64,000 bases of DNA from Adiantum capillus-veneris (GCA_014529385.2 CM043967.1:80800278-80864277), one strand, 5' to 3'; shown: positions 48,001-58,981, numbered from the stretch's first letter. Translations and numbers: made by a program. Notes: generated from the sequence alone by a model not told the origin.

Positions 48001-49362
48001 CTTGATCCCAGGTACATAAAGTGCATCAACAAGTGTGAAGGAACTGCCATTAGCAGCAGTGAGCACAATCTTTCCAACTCCCTGAACTGGATAAGAGGCG
48101 TTGTTGGCACAAGTGACTGAATTCCCATGAGGGACAGACTCGAGAGAGGTAAACAATTCACGATGTGAGGTAATGTGCTTTGTAGCACCACTGTCGAAAT
48201 ACCACACATGTGAATCTGCAGCAACTGACAAGCATGCATCATGGACAGCAGGATTGTAAGTGCACTCTGCGCTAAAAGCCCATTCTGCATCAACATCAGC
48301 ATCACAATCTCCTTTCACAGAAGACTCAACAATGGCTGCATTTGTAGTGGAACCAGCATTTGCAGTGGAACCACCCTCTTTCTTCTTAGCCTCTTTGGCC
48401 TTCAACTTAGGACACGACTTGATCAAGTGATCATTGGCTTTACAATAATGGCAACGCATCATCTTTTTGCCCTTATCACCAGAATTGCCAGACGAAGTGC
48501 TGCCAGTAGAAGCATTAGGAACAGAATTTTTGCCACTCGCAGCAGAACCATAAGAAGTGGCTGCATTACTGTTACCACCCTTTCTTTGAGAAGCAATAAA
48601 AGCCTGTTCAACTGCACGCTGCCTAGTCCTATTTTTTCTAGAAAGTGACTCTTGCAACAGCAATGTGCATAATGCATCAAACTTGACAACTTCAGGATTT
48701 CCTTGGGTCATGAGTCTCCAAGTACTAGCAAAAGTCTGGTAGGAATCTGGTAAGGCATCAAGAACAGTCTGCACAAGGGAACTGTCCGAAATGACTTCAC
48801 CTGCAGAAATGAGTTGCTCATTGATATCCTTGACACTAGCAAGGAAAGTGTCCATATCATCTTCCTCATGCATAATCTTCGACTCTAGCTCTTTACGCAG
48901 CAAAGCAATTTTAGCCTCATTGCGGCTTGCATAAAGACCTGCTAGAATATCCCAAGCCTGTTTTGCAGATTTTGTTGAACGGATGTGAGGAATAATGGTG
49001 CGCTTCACAGACAACGCAATCAATGCATGAGCCTGCGCATCCTTAACATCCCAACGAGCTTGTTCTGCCATAGGCAAAACAACTCTAACTGCTGCAATCC
49101 TTGCAGCAAGACCTGCAACATCCTCAATATCGCCTACATCTTCAGAACCAGGACGTACATCAATGCCCTGCACAATGTTCCAGACACCTTTTGACACAAG
49201 AACATGTTGCATCATATAAGCCCACATAGGGTAGTTGTCCCCATCCAACCTGTCCTCAACAACAAACATCTTGAACACATCTGTGTTGTTGTTGTCAGCC
49301 ATGGTAAATGCTGCACCTGATGTGAAAACTGCCCGAAAATAGGAGAAATGGAGCGGGAACAA
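45016..49362 (-). CDS. Copia Gag-Pol polyprotein, intact
   Basis: 1448 codons without a stop. The natural start is probably Met 21 (M-A-D-N-N-N, 49302), since the first 20 codons lie in leader sequence. Domains with rough residues: Gag (25-250), CCHC knuckle C-H-Y-C-K-A-N-D-H (about 301), protease D-S-G-A-T-K-H (about 389), GAG-pre-integrase with H-A-R-F-G-H and C-E-G-C (525-570), integrase D-D-E at H-S-D-V-C-G-P, R-S-D-R-G-G-E-Y and G-V-A-E-R-K-N (about 588, 655, 690), reverse transcriptase with Y-G-L-K-Q-S-P and L-Y-V-D-D-L-L-I-T-G (about 1130), and RNase H with S-D-S-D-W-A-G, C-E-A-E-Y and T-D-S-Q-S-A (1296-1375). All catalytic motifs are present. Length is normal for the family. Confidence 0.95.
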   Translation of the reverse strand: MFPLHFSYFRAVFTSGAAFTMADNNNTDVFKMFVVEDRLDGDNYPMWAYMMQHVLVSKGVWNIVQGIDVRPGSEDVGDIEDVAGLAARIAAVRVVLPMAEQARWDVKDAQAHALIALSVKRTIIPHIRSTKSAKQAWDILAGLYASRNEAKIALLRKELESKIMHEEDDMDTFLASVKDINEQLISAGEVISDSSLVQTVLDALPDSYQTFASTWRLMTQGNPEVVKFDALCTLLLQESLSRKNRTRQRAVEQAFIASQRKGGNSNAATSYGSAASGKNSVPNASTGSTSSGNSGDKGKKMMRCHYCKANDHLIKSCPKLKAKEAKKKEGGSTANAGSTTNAAIVESSVKGDCDADVDAEWAFSAECTYNPAVHDACLSVAADSHVWYFDSGATKHITSHRELFTSLESVPHGNSVTCANNASYPVQGVGKIVLTAANGSSFTLVDALYVPGIKKNLLPVSALARLGLVVKFVDDRCTVHDLNFGDEIVASGLLCRGLYKLTLYDKCGQNFANAVADSRAISDAKLWHARFGHLNFASLLRLQKSDMVASLPPLEAPVKHVCEGCILGKMQRSKFPKDGSVRATCRLQLVHSDVCGPMQTPSLGNYLYFVTFIDDYSRHAWVFPLKAKSEVFMCFKQFLAMAENVSKCTMGTLRSDRGGEYMSHEFNAFLASRGIKHQCTVPYTPQQNGVAERKNRSLTEMARCMVKSQALLHSFWLEAIMCATYVLNRCPTKALQSITPYEAWHDRKPSIEHMCVFGCLAYALVPQVQRRKLDDKAVKCIFVGYSAESKGYRLYHLQTKRILVSRDVVFVEDSVQPLLSCTRDNNVSSQDIYDTLLPLFSGGNTNVSSNEANVQPMGVSENVLEQPITDADVHDVLDEERAENEQARGMPKWLVHTLRDSKLDAPLSSHTRSGSRHASYASDCYALAVSSLHNVEEPLSFDEAQNSENWIAAMKSEYDALIENDTWTLCDLPPGKKAIGTKWVYKLKRKPDGEIDRHKARLVAKGYAQQKGIDYEENFAPTCRMTTVRFLCALAAHFGWDVHQSDIVTAFLNGDIFEEVYVMQPRGFVIKGQEDKVCKCKKALYGLKQSPRAWYEKADTHLVKRGFRNSPTESTLYVKREDDVFLIVVLYVDDLLITGPNERHIAEFKADLNATFKMKDLGLLHHYLGIQFKQCDGGIALCQKSYIETLLCKFGLEDCKPIATPMETGLKLSLHDAGDPADVTLYQTAVGCLIYVCNTRPDIQFAVSQVSRFMHSPGSKHWQAVKRIFRYLSGTLHLHLFYPKGGSLPPDLHAFSDSDWAGCFDTRVSTSGFCFMLGSSCISWLSKKQPTVATSSCEAEYRAVFTATVECVWLRRLMDDLGVGQDTANTIYTDSQSALAVARNPVFHARTKHIEVHYHYVRERLSAGEISLAYVPTQDNLADLFTKALSREKLEAFRKALGLLPFVD

Positions 49363-49664
49363 CTTGTGCTATATAGCAAAAACCGTAGAAGACTATAAGG
49401 CACCTGTTATGCAGAAAACGGCACTGACAGAAAATCTGCACAAAATGACGAAATAGCCTGTGCAGTACTGCCTGTAGTGGAAACGGAGGCCGAAATGAGC
49501 CCAAATCAAAATTCTGAGCAGACCAAGCTCTACGAGCTATCCCAAAATATTTGTTGACCTGCGAACGCTCGCCAAAGCTCACTGAAATCGGAGAAAGTGA
49601 GCAGGCGTTTGCTGGAGCAGCTAGCGACTAAGCCCGGGAGGACGTGACCTGCTCTGATACCAAT

Positions 49665-49891
49665 TGTTGGAATTAGGGTTGCAGAGAAACACACACAACT
49701 TGGAGAAGACGAAGGAAGCTCAAGGCACACAATAGAGAGTGTGTTACTTAGTGTGCAATGGAAAGATAGTTAGTCCTAGAGTGATGGGCGTATACACAAT
49801 GCACGGGGGAAAAAACCTCCTAAAGAGGGAAAAAATGCCCCAGCGGTCCTAGTGTGTTCACACACATCACTACCACATGTATATGGTAACA
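49665..49891 (-). repeat. 5' LTR of Copia G
   Basis: Contains a TATA-like GTATAC/GTATATAC region near 49790 on the minus strand. The primer site starts 2 bases inside. Confidence 0.93.
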
Positions 49892-52858
49892 GCAACTTCT
49901 CCCCGTTGGCAATGAAATGCCCCCCTCCAAGCCAGACGCAAAGCAACTATTGACCTCATTTGGCTTGGACTACAACAAGATTCATGCATGTCCAAATGAT
50001 TGCATTCTTTTTCGCAACGAATTCGCAGATTTTCTTTCGTGTCCTAAGTGCGGAGCAATGCACTACAAACAAGATGCAGTTGGCGAGACAGTGCCAGCTA
50101 AAGTGTTGCGGCATTTCCCTATTATTCCTAGGATAAAAAGCATGTTTCGTTGTGGTTCCATTGCAAAGTTGATGCGGTGGCATTCTACGAATAGATCCAC
50201 TGACGCAACATTTAGGGTGCCCGCTGATTCAAAGACCTGGAGGAACATTGAAGATACCTGGCCACATTTTAAGAGTGAACCACGCAATTTGCGTTTCGGC
50301 ATGGCAATGGATGGAGTCAATCTATTTGGTTTGAGAAGCTCGTCATGGAGCACTTGGCCTGTGTGCCTTATCAATTACAACCTCCTGCCGTGGCTTGCCA
50401 TCAAGAAGGGTCATTTGATATTAAGCTTGATTGTACCTGGTAAGTTCAAGGCAAAAAACATGGATGTTTATCTAGCTCCACTAGTTGACGAGCTCCAGGA
50501 GTTCTGGCATGGGATCGACATAGCAGATGCGGTTGAACCAGTAGGACAACAACATGCAAAGATCCATGGACTTCTTATGTGGACTATGCATGATTGGCCA
50601 GGATACGGAGAAGATTCTGGTAATGGTTCTTGATTTACAAAATTCTCGCTATTCGCAAGCACTTTGCCTTGGCCCGATTCATGCTTTAATATATGCAGGG
50701 CTAACAACTTCGGGATACAATGCATGTCCAATTTGCGGGCAGTCTTTGGATGTGCGCTATTCTGCCTCTCTTCGAAAGACAATTTATCAAGGCCACCACC
50801 GTTATCTTCCAGATGGCCATCACTTGCGCGAAGGTCAACTTGGTCGCGTCGAATGTCGTCTTATGCATGTACAAAAGTGGCGTCGCCGATGGGAGCAACA
50901 TGAGGGGCAACCTGTTCCAGGAATGAAACGTGTGTCCATTCTCCATACGTTGTCGTACTGGGGTGATCTACTAATTAACCATTTGCTGGATCCAATGCAT
51001 ATATTCAAGAATGTGGGAGAGCTCCTCTGGAAGACAATCATGGGAATGAAAGACAATCGAGCTTCACGAGATGATTTGCAGTCAGTTGGAAAGATGCCAG
51101 AGCTGTGGCCTTTCACCAATGCAGCTGGCCAAACAAAACTTCCAAGAGCTCCATGGGTATTGCTAAAAAGCGAAGAGTGACAAGTTAAAAGGGTGATTTC
51201 AGAGTTCAGGATGCCAACAGGATATATGCGATGTCTCAAGACAGCATTCACCCGTGACGATCAACTATCAGGACTGAAATCGCACGACTGGCATAAGTTC
51301 TTGCAATTCATTCTTCCAATTGCGATCAAGGGGTGTTTAACGGAGGAAGTGCGGACCTGCATATACAAGATTTCAGAGCTAGTGCGGTGGATCTCTTCCA
51401 AGGAGATACGGGAGGAATCTATTCAGTCGCATGGGCTAACTCCATTAAGGTAGTTTGCATGATTGAGAAGTATCTACCCACGAGCTGCCTAACTATCCAA
51501 ATGCACTTGCTCGTCCATGTAGTAGATGAGGTTGCAGTGGCAGGTACAGTCTACAGCCGTTGGATGTTGTTTCTAGAGCGGTTCATGAAAACACTTAAGG
51601 GTTTCGTTCGCCAGAAAGCGTGTCCAGAGGGGAGCATGGCAGAAGGATGGCCGGTGCAAGAGTCTCTTGTCTTGACGACCGAATTTCTATCCGTTTCTGA
51701 CCCGGAAATGCCTCGACTGTGGAGCGATGAGGAGGATGCAAGACTGGTGGGAGAGGAGCCGCAAGGGCAAGGGATGCCGAAGAAAATGAATGACGCCATG
51801 CGAGAAAAGATCATGAAGTTCTGTATACTAAATTCAATGCCGATCCAAAAATGGCTTGAAAGGTACGAAGAAGAGAAAGAGAGACGCAATAGGGAGCGAC
51901 ACGATTTCAAGTGAAGCCGAACGCCTAGAGGCTTACCCTTGCCAGACTATCTACAATGGCATGGTTGGACAAGACAGTGAGAGCAGCTCCACAGATCGGA
52001 GAACCAGTATCTCTAGAAGAGGAAGAGCTGGCTATTGGATGTGACTGGAAGTATCATACATACATGGCACTCTGGTCGCATGGAAAGCATTTCAGAACAC
52101 AACAAATTGATAGCAGAAGAAACACATTTGACAGTGGGGTAATGGTTAGTTTCATGCAAAAGAGCAGGGCCAGTGCCAGAGACACGAATGAGAGCACTAG
52201 CAACCTGGATTACTGTGGTCTGGTGTCAGATATCCTGAAAGTCAGCTTCAGGCGGTTTGAGATGTTTTTGTTGGATGTGAAGTGGTTCAAGGTGATTACT
52301 TCTGGTCGCAATGCAACAGTACGCAGAGATGGAAACAAGCTTGTGCAAATAGATTCTACAAAGGTTTGGACAGATGCGAGCGACACATTTGCTCTCCCCG
52401 AACATTGTGAGCAAGTTGTCTTTGTACCCGACCCTCGAGAGCGACAATGGTGGTTTGTGGTTCAGGTTGCTCCAAGAAATAAACAAGTATTTGAAGGGCA
52501 AGAGCTCCTGGAGGAAAGTCGGTCAGACGACGTCCATACTACTGTGACATTAGATGAGAAGGACGAAGGTATGGCAGAGGAAGTTGACAGATATACGAGG
52601 GATGACGCAGACCAGGCAGAATTGACACTTGTAGATGAAGATGCAATGGATGAAGACAATCTACCAGAACGAGTTGGGGCAGAGTTATGTCTGCAATTAG
52701 AGATAGACGATGATACGGTGCAAGATCTTATTGATGATGCCTCACTCGTCGAGGCCTAGGCCTATAAGTGTTTGTGTGAAGACATTGATTTAAAATTAAG
52801 CTTAAAGTTAATTTAAACAAAGGTGTTTTATTTTACTTTCTTTGTTCAGGACTTTAGT

Positions 52859-53998
52859 ATGGAAGACCAGTTTCCAGATCCTGCTTCTATGAGTGCAGAT
52901 GTATTCATGGGCTTCGTCACACGGATGACGCCCAGTCAGATGGCAGAGGCTTCTCAGTATTGGGTAGCAAGAGGCACGGGTACTACGCCTCCGGGCTTCA
53001 CACCCGAGGGTCCGACGCCTATGGGGGGGACACCTATGGGGGGGACGCCGGGGGGGGGGGGACGCCTACGAGTACGACGCCTGCGAGGTCTCCCATCACG
53101 GTCGCTTCGACACCCAGGGGTGCGGCAGAGGCAGATACATCCTCATCTCCACAGCACAGGCGCACTCGCCGATCTCGGCGATCGTCAGGTGGAGATGGTG
53201 GTTGCTGTCGAGAAGGGTCCACAGATGCTTTGACCCCTCCTCGCTCACGACCCCGTCCTACCCAGACACACCTCTTGGCACACCTCGGACACCTTGGGGG
53301 GCACACGATCCTTGTGCCTCCAAGCTCTATACTGTACGGGCAAATGGTTCTGTTGACATGGATAGAGTCGGGACTGAGATGAGACAGCGGATTCGCCAGC
53401 TCGCAGAGCTGTAGTTTTTGACTAGCATTCTGACGCCTTGGCTTGAGCAGGATGAGGACAACGTCGATTATATAGTGGAGACCATCATGAGAGAGTACCA
53501 GCCTGCTCCGAGTTCAAAGGCTGTTCCGAGGAGGTGGATCGAGGGTGTTGCACGGGACACCATGAAACATCGACGAGATGCAGCTCGGCAGGCTTTCAGG
53601 ACCGGCTCGCCGAAGTCTTCGAGCATCCCACACGAGACGTGGCAGCAGATCAGGGAGGATGAGCGGACAACGGACACGCGGTTCAGACAGCAGCGTCAGG
53701 CCGCGCAGATACGACAGATGACCAGGGGGACATCTCATCTTGGCAGCGGAGGCTTCGACACCTTTCGCTTTGAGTTTGTGAATTTCTAATCCAATCCTAG
53801 CTATGGCGTTTTTTAAAACGTGATGAATCATGTATTCTTATTACTTTGATTTTTGTATAAACGCAGAATCTTGCGATGCATCGAGCCCCAACACGCCAAG
53901 AGGAGACAGATGGATATCGCAGAGGTATCTATGAAGTATTGAATGATCTTGATGCTTCAGGAGAGCCTGTAGACTGGGAGGCCTTAGAGTTTCACTGA
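52859..53998 (+). pseudogene. CACTA second gene, TNPA/Ptta-like
   Basis: Begins M-E-D-Q-F-P-D-P at 52859, 100 bp after the transposase. A proline/glycine-rich stretch contains three near-identical GGGGGGACGCC-type units (about 53024-53065) and a run of G where the frame is lost. The later frame (53202-53789, with one stop at 53412-53414) has the Transposase_24-like pattern I-P-H-E-T-W-Q-Q-I, F-R-Q-Q-R-Q-A-A-Q, T-R-G-T-S-H-L-G-S-G-G. A possible last exon 53879-53998 follows an AG at the end of TTTTTGTATAAACGCAG. In En/Spm the second protein binds subterminal repeats. Intron positions are uncertain, so breakage versus splicing is unresolved. Confidence 0.6.
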
Positions 53999-54179
53999 TC
54001 GCTTGAGGTGAGACGTTAATATGTGTGAGTTGATTTAATTAAATAAGTATATGTGAAGTAATATCAATACTAATTTTGTGATTTGTCCTATGTGCAGGTT
54101 GTGACCCCTAGTCATCAGTGGATTTCATATATATGCTTTGTGAGACACAGATACACTTCTGTGTCTCTTTTTTGTATAG

Positions 54180-54490
54180 ACATATATGGTTATGGTTATT
54201 GTTCAGACAGTTATTGTTTTCCTTATGGTTATGGTTATTGTCATTGTCATTGTATAGACATGGTTATTTCTCCTATTCTTGTATAGACATGGTTATGGTT
54301 CCTGTTCTGTTTATGGTTATGTTTAACTTTCTTGTTATGCTTATGGTTATTGTTAATTTTGTTTATGGTTATGGTTATCTGCATTATGGTTTTGATCAAA
54401 GTGGTTATGGCCGGTTATGGTTTTAATTTGGTTATGGTTTTGCACAAATTAAGTTCGTTATGGTTATGGTTATGGTTTTAAGTTGGTACG
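54180..54490. repeat. Degenerate GGTTAT hexamer array
   Basis: TATGGTTATGGTTAT phrases recur with TTGTTATT-type variants over about 300 bp. It lies between the second CACTA gene and the right end. It is not the plant telomere repeat TTTAGGG. Confidence 0.85.
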
Positions 54491-54779
54491 GTTATGGTTT
54501 TGCACAAAGTTCATATCATTTCTTTCATTGGCCTTAAATCTCATGTGAGATCCTACATGGATAGCATGTAGGAGGCGTATACATGATATGGTTTTTTTTT
54601 TAAAGTTTATGTAAAAACCAAGGGAAGTCTGCCGAAATTTCCGCGGGAGCACGGTTGATTTTGATGTTGCTCGCTTTCTTGGACAGAGGATAGGCAGTCT
54701 AGCTGTGGCTGTGTCCATCTTTTCACTGGTCAGGCCCGGCTACCTATCCTCTGCCCAAGAAAAAAAAATTCTGTTATGC

Positions 54780-54948
54780 TCGTCGCTATATGCGTCGCTA
54801 AGCCCATCGATATATGTGTCGATAATGTTACCTTTCGACGCTTATATCGACCCATATAGCGACGTTTTTGTAGGGACGCGTATATCGACGGGCTTTTCGA
54901 CGAGATGCATCGAAACCTGCGTCGAAGGTATCCTTTTTTGTTGTAGTG
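54780..54948. repeat. Right subterminal repeats of the CACTA element
   Basis: CGTCGCTATATG, CATCGATATATG, TTATATCGACC, GCGTATATCGACGG, CGACGAGATGCATCG and CTGCGTCGAAGG form a cluster of CGACG/CGTCG motifs, mirrored by the left end. Confidence 0.8.
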
Positions 54949-57445
54949 AATGTCTCAAAATGTATTATGGGCACCCTTCGTTCCGATCGAGGGGGAGAGT
55001 ATATGTCTCATGAATTCAATGCATTTCTGGCTAGTCGTGGGATAAAACACCAATGTACAGTGCCTTATACACCTCAGCAAAATGGTGTTGCTGAGAGGAA
55101 AAACAGGTCACTAACGGAAATGGCACGATGTATGGTCAAAAGTCAAGCTTTGCCGCATTCCTTTTGGCTTAAGGCCATCATGTGTGCCACTTATGTACTT
55201 AACAGGTGTCCTACAAAAGCTTTGCAGTCTATTACTCCATATGAAGCATGACATGTTAGAAAGCCTTTTATTGAGCACATGCTTGTTTTTGGTTGTTTGG
55301 CATATGCTTTGGTGCCACAAACACAACGCAAAAAATTCGATGATAAGGCTGTCAAATGTATTTTTGTTGGTTATAGTGCTGAAAGCAAAGGTTACCGGTT
55401 GTATCATCCGCAAACAAAGCGTATTCTGGTTTCACGGGATGTAGTGTTTCTGGAAGATTCTGTTCAACCCTTGCTGTCATGTACTAGAGACAGTAATGTA
55501 AGCTCACATGACATTTATGACACTTTGTTGCCTCTTTTCAGTGGTGGAAACACGAATGTAAGTTCCAATGAGGCAAATGTACAGCCTATGGGGGTTTCTG
55601 AAATGTTATAGATCAACCTATTACTGATGGAGATATACATGATGTACTTGATGAGGAAAGGGTTGAAAATGAGTAGGCTAGAGGTATGCCAAAATGGCTG
55701 GTGCACACTTTGCGTGACAGTAAATTGGATGCACCTTTGTCTAGTCGTACCCGTTCAGGTTCTCGCCATGCATCTTATGCATCAGATTGTTATGCTTTGG
55801 CTGTGTCTAGCTTACATGATGTAGAGGAGCCTCTATCTTTTGATGAAGCACAGAATTCAAAAAATTGAATGGCTACCATGCAATCAGAATATGATGCACT
55901 TATAGAAAATGACAGATGGACTTTATGTGATTTGCCTCCTCGCAAAAAGGCCATTGTTACAAAGTGGGTTTACAAGTTGAAATGCAAGCTGGATGGTGAG
56001 ATCGATCCCCATAAGGCTCGATTTGTTGCAAAGGGTTTGCCCCTTTGCTCCCACTTGTCGTATGACTACTATGCGTTTTCTATGTGCATTGGCAGCTCAT
56101 TTTGGTTGGGATGTACATCAATCAGACATTGTTACTGTTTTCTTGAATGGTGACATATTTGAGGAAGTTTATGTAACGCAGCCTCATGGTTTTGTCATAA
56201 AAGGACAAGAGGACAAAGTGTGCAGATGTAAGAAAGCTTTGTATGGGTTGAAGCAATCTCCTCGTGCTTGGTATGAGAAAGGTGACACTCATTTGGTTAA
56301 ACGAGGCTTTCGTAACAGTCCAACAGAAAGCACATTGTATGTAAAGCGTGAGGGTGATGTACTTCTCATTGTGGTTCTTTATGTTGATGATTTGCTGATC
56401 ACTAGACCAAATGAGAGACATATTGCTGAATTTAAGGCTGATTTGAATGCTACTTTCAAGATGAAAGATTTGGGGCTGTTACATCATTACTTGGGTATAC
56501 AGTTTAAGCAGTGTGATGGTCGTATTGCCTTGTGTCAGACAAGTTACATAGAGACATTGCTATGTAAGTTTGGACTTGAGGATTGCAAACCTATTGCCAC
56601 TCCCATGGAAACAGGCTTGAAGTTGAGTCTACATGATGTTGGCGATCCAGCTGATGTCGCTCCTTACCAAATTGTGGTTGGCTGCCTCATTTATGTATGC
56701 AACACGAGGCCAAATATTCAGTTTGCAGTCTCACAGGTCAACAGATTTATGCATAGCCCAGGGTCTAAGCATTGACAGGCTATCAAGAGGATTTTCCGCT
56801 GCTTTTTCAGACTCAGATTGGGCTGGTTGTTTTGACACGCGAGTGTCCACAAGTGGTTTTTGTTTCATGCTTGGCAATTCATGTATATCATGGTTGACCA
56901 AGAAGCAACCTACTGTGGCCACTTCGAGTTGTGAGGCTGAGGACAGGGCAGTCTTCACAGCTACGATTGAGTGTGTCTGGCTCAGACGCCTTATGGCTGA
57001 TTTGGGTGTTGGACAGGACACTGCCAACACTATCTACACTGACAGTCAGAGCGCATTGGCAGTTGCGAGGAACCCAGTTTTTCATGCTCGTACAAAGTAC
57101 ATTGAGGTGCATTACCACTATGTCAGGGAGAGGCTCTCAGCAGGAGAGATCAGCTTGGTTTATGTGCCAACACAGGACAACCTTGCAGATCTTTTCACAA
57201 AGGCATTGTCTCGTGAGAAGCTCGAAGCTTTCCGCAAAGCTTTGGGCTTGCTCCCCTTTGTGGACTGATCATGTCCTCAGAGCATGGCACTTCCCTTTAC
57301 TCATGTGCCAGGTCTCGTTCACCACATCACTCCAGGGGGATTTGTTACCATATACATGTGGTACGCAGCAGTCAAATCAAAAACTGAACCTGGACGGACA
57401 CTAAACGTGGAGAGCCTGGCAAATGCATTTCACCTCACAATATAA

Positions 57446-57640
57446 GGCCATAAAAGCGCATGGGTGAGGTGGTTAACCTATGTGACCCTCAACCTGGTCT
57501 GCAAGGCCACCGGTTTGGAACCCAACCGCACGCCTCGTTTTTCCCGTTGGCCGAGTTTACTGCACCTCGTTTTTTGTGCGGCTGTGTTTAGTGCGCCTCG
57601 AGATTCTGCCCCTCAACTCGGACCCTCGATCCCATTACTC
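57446..57640 (+). mobile_element. tRNA-derived SINE-like sequence
   Basis: GGGTGAGGTGGTTAACC resembles an A box and GGTTTGGAACCC, about 45 bases later, a B box. A non-tRNA body follows. The 3' limit is uncertain and no target duplication was resolved. It lies just outside the truncated 3' end of Copia F. Confidence 0.45.
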
Positions 57641-58064
57641 CACTCCCCCATTTAATATGGGTGTCACTTAGTGCCAAGGCTTGTCCTCAACCAGCTATAG
57701 GCATGTCTCGATCTGCAGCCCTATACGGTTAGCTTACACCGACACCTGCAAACAATAGCTTGATCGGCCTCGCTCTCGCTACAGTGCGCCTACGATTTGA
57801 TAAGCCAGTTGGTGGAGCTCATGAAATGTTAACTATCTTTGAAGTTAACAATCTTTAACTTGCAATTTAACATTTCACTGAATCGTTTCGTAACGTATGT
57901 AATTTTGAAGAATGTTGATAAATCTTTTAAATCTTTAAAGTGATGATCAATCTTTTAAACGTTAAATCTTTCAAGAAGATAAGAGCTTGTATTGTTAAAT
58001 TTTTCTTGTATATGACACTCATTTTTTTCTACTACATGACACTCTTTCGTAGCCATCCATCTAC

Positions 58065-58275
58065 TGTTCGGGAAAAATGTGTCTCAGCTTAGTATCGTGC
58101 CGTTTTCAATTTCCAAAATCCTGATTAAGCACAAGGGGAAAAGGAGAAATTCTGCCCCAAAATAGAGCAAAATAGTGTAAAAACTTAAAAAAATAACCTA
58201 ATTTTCTAAATTTTCCTCTTGGCAAATTCAAGGAAAGGCATTTTGTATGTTTGGGAAAATGATTGTTCCCGAACA
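58065..58275. mobile_element. MITE copy 2 (211 bp, best preserved)
   Basis: Perfect 10-bp inverted termini TGTTCGGGAA (58065-58074) and TTCCCGAACA (58266-58275), flanked on both sides by CTAC. The interior has no coding capacity and is AT-rich. Same length as the copy at 20991-21201. The superfamily is not assigned. Confidence 0.85.
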
Positions 58276-58330
58276 CTACATGATCCATCTAAAATCGACA
58301 CAAGGATATTTATGGGGGGGGGCGCACGAG

Positions 58331-58524
58331 AGTTAGGAAAAATGTGTCTTGGCTTGATGTCGTGTCATTTTCAATTTCAAAAATGCCGGTTGACCGCAAG
58401 GAGAGAGGGAGAAATAAACCTTAAAAAAATAAACCAAAAAATAAACTTAATTTTCTAAAATTTTCTCTTAGCAAATTTAAAGAAAGGAATTTTGTATGTT
58501 TGGAAAATTGATTTTTTTCGAACA
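58331..58524. mobile_element. MITE copy 3, 5'-decayed
   Basis: Aligns with the two 211-bp copies from GGAAAAATGTGTCTTGG to TTTTTTCGAACA but lacks the left terminus and has a small internal deletion. Confidence 0.75.
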
Positions 58525-58544
58525 TTGGGGCATTGGGGCGTGTG

Positions 58545-58545
58545 C

Positions 58546-58594
<49 letters not shown>

Positions 58595-58731
58595 AGGGTA
58601 TTTTGGGGTATTTTTGTGCTCGTTGTTGAAATTGTTTTATATATGACAAACATACATCCTATTGTGATAAAGATTAAACTATGCAAAATTTGGAGCAATC
58701 CATCCACAATTGATACAAGGGTTTTTTCTCT

Positions 58732-58763
<32 letters not shown>

Positions 58764-58882
58764 GACACTCAATTCTTTTTATATGACACTCAAATTTCTT
58801 TAATGTATGGCACTCATTTGGAGCCATCCATCAGAAGAAGAAGAAGAAGAAGAAGAGAGTTTGAACGTCGTAGGAAACTATC

Positions 58883-58931
<49 letters not shown>

Positions 58932-58935
58932 GTAT
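58545..58935. repeat. (GA)n tracts and a copy of the BTA1-intron repeat
   Basis: GA tracts at 58549-58588 and 58888-58927, a poly-G run at 58741-58757, and a GAA-rich segment 58834-58858 leading into AACGTCGTAGGAAACTATCCC. The last matches the repeat at 14787-14830. Confidence 0.8.
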
Positions 58936-58981
58936 TTTGACATAAGGAGCTACACACACACACACAAGGGTACTTTGACAT

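Larger units (their letters stand above)
44714..49891 (-). mobile_element. Complete Copia retrotransposon G
   Basis: 227-bp LTRs at 44714-44940 and 49665-49891, TG...CA ends, and perfect 5-bp duplication GCAAC (44709-44713 and 49892-49896). The primer site TGGTATCAGAGC (complement of 49651-49662) fits initiator tRNA-Met. A purine tract (CCAGGGGGGATT) abuts the 3' LTR. The two LTRs differ by about nine transitions and no transversions (about 96% identity), so insertion is fairly recent. It carries one intact Gag-Pol frame and sits in an exon of the CACTA transposase. Confidence 0.96.
44102..52759 (+). pseudogene. CACTA TNP2-like transposase gene, split by Copia G
   Basis: N-terminal transposase-associated domain (44102-44347, C-S-C-T-L-C-K...H-V-H-K-Y-G), then an exon ending 44615, a GT-AG intron 44616-44696, and an exon running into the Copia insertion at 44713. 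Removing Copia G restores the frame through L-R-E-Q-L-L to the Transposase_21 domain (49917 on, C-P-N-D-C, C-P-K-C-G, W-S-T-W-P-V). The second intron is 50620-50698, and its joined frame gives G-Y-G-E-D-S-G-L. A stop follows at 51178-51180, with frameshifts near 51400-51450 and 51950. DUF4218 (R-W-M-L-F-L-E-R-F-M-K-T-L-K) and DUF4216-like (52202-52480) parts follow. It would cut and paste CACTA ends; now inactive. Confidence 0.88.

Noticed and set aside
50554-51180. 208-codon frame as a separate gene
   Set aside because: It is the next exon of the CACTA transposase; removal of the 79-bp intron 50620-50698 joins it in frame to the frame starting 49917.
54180-54490. GGTTAT array as an interstitial telomere
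   Set aside because: Land-plant telomere repeat is TTTAGGG; the array has no such unit.
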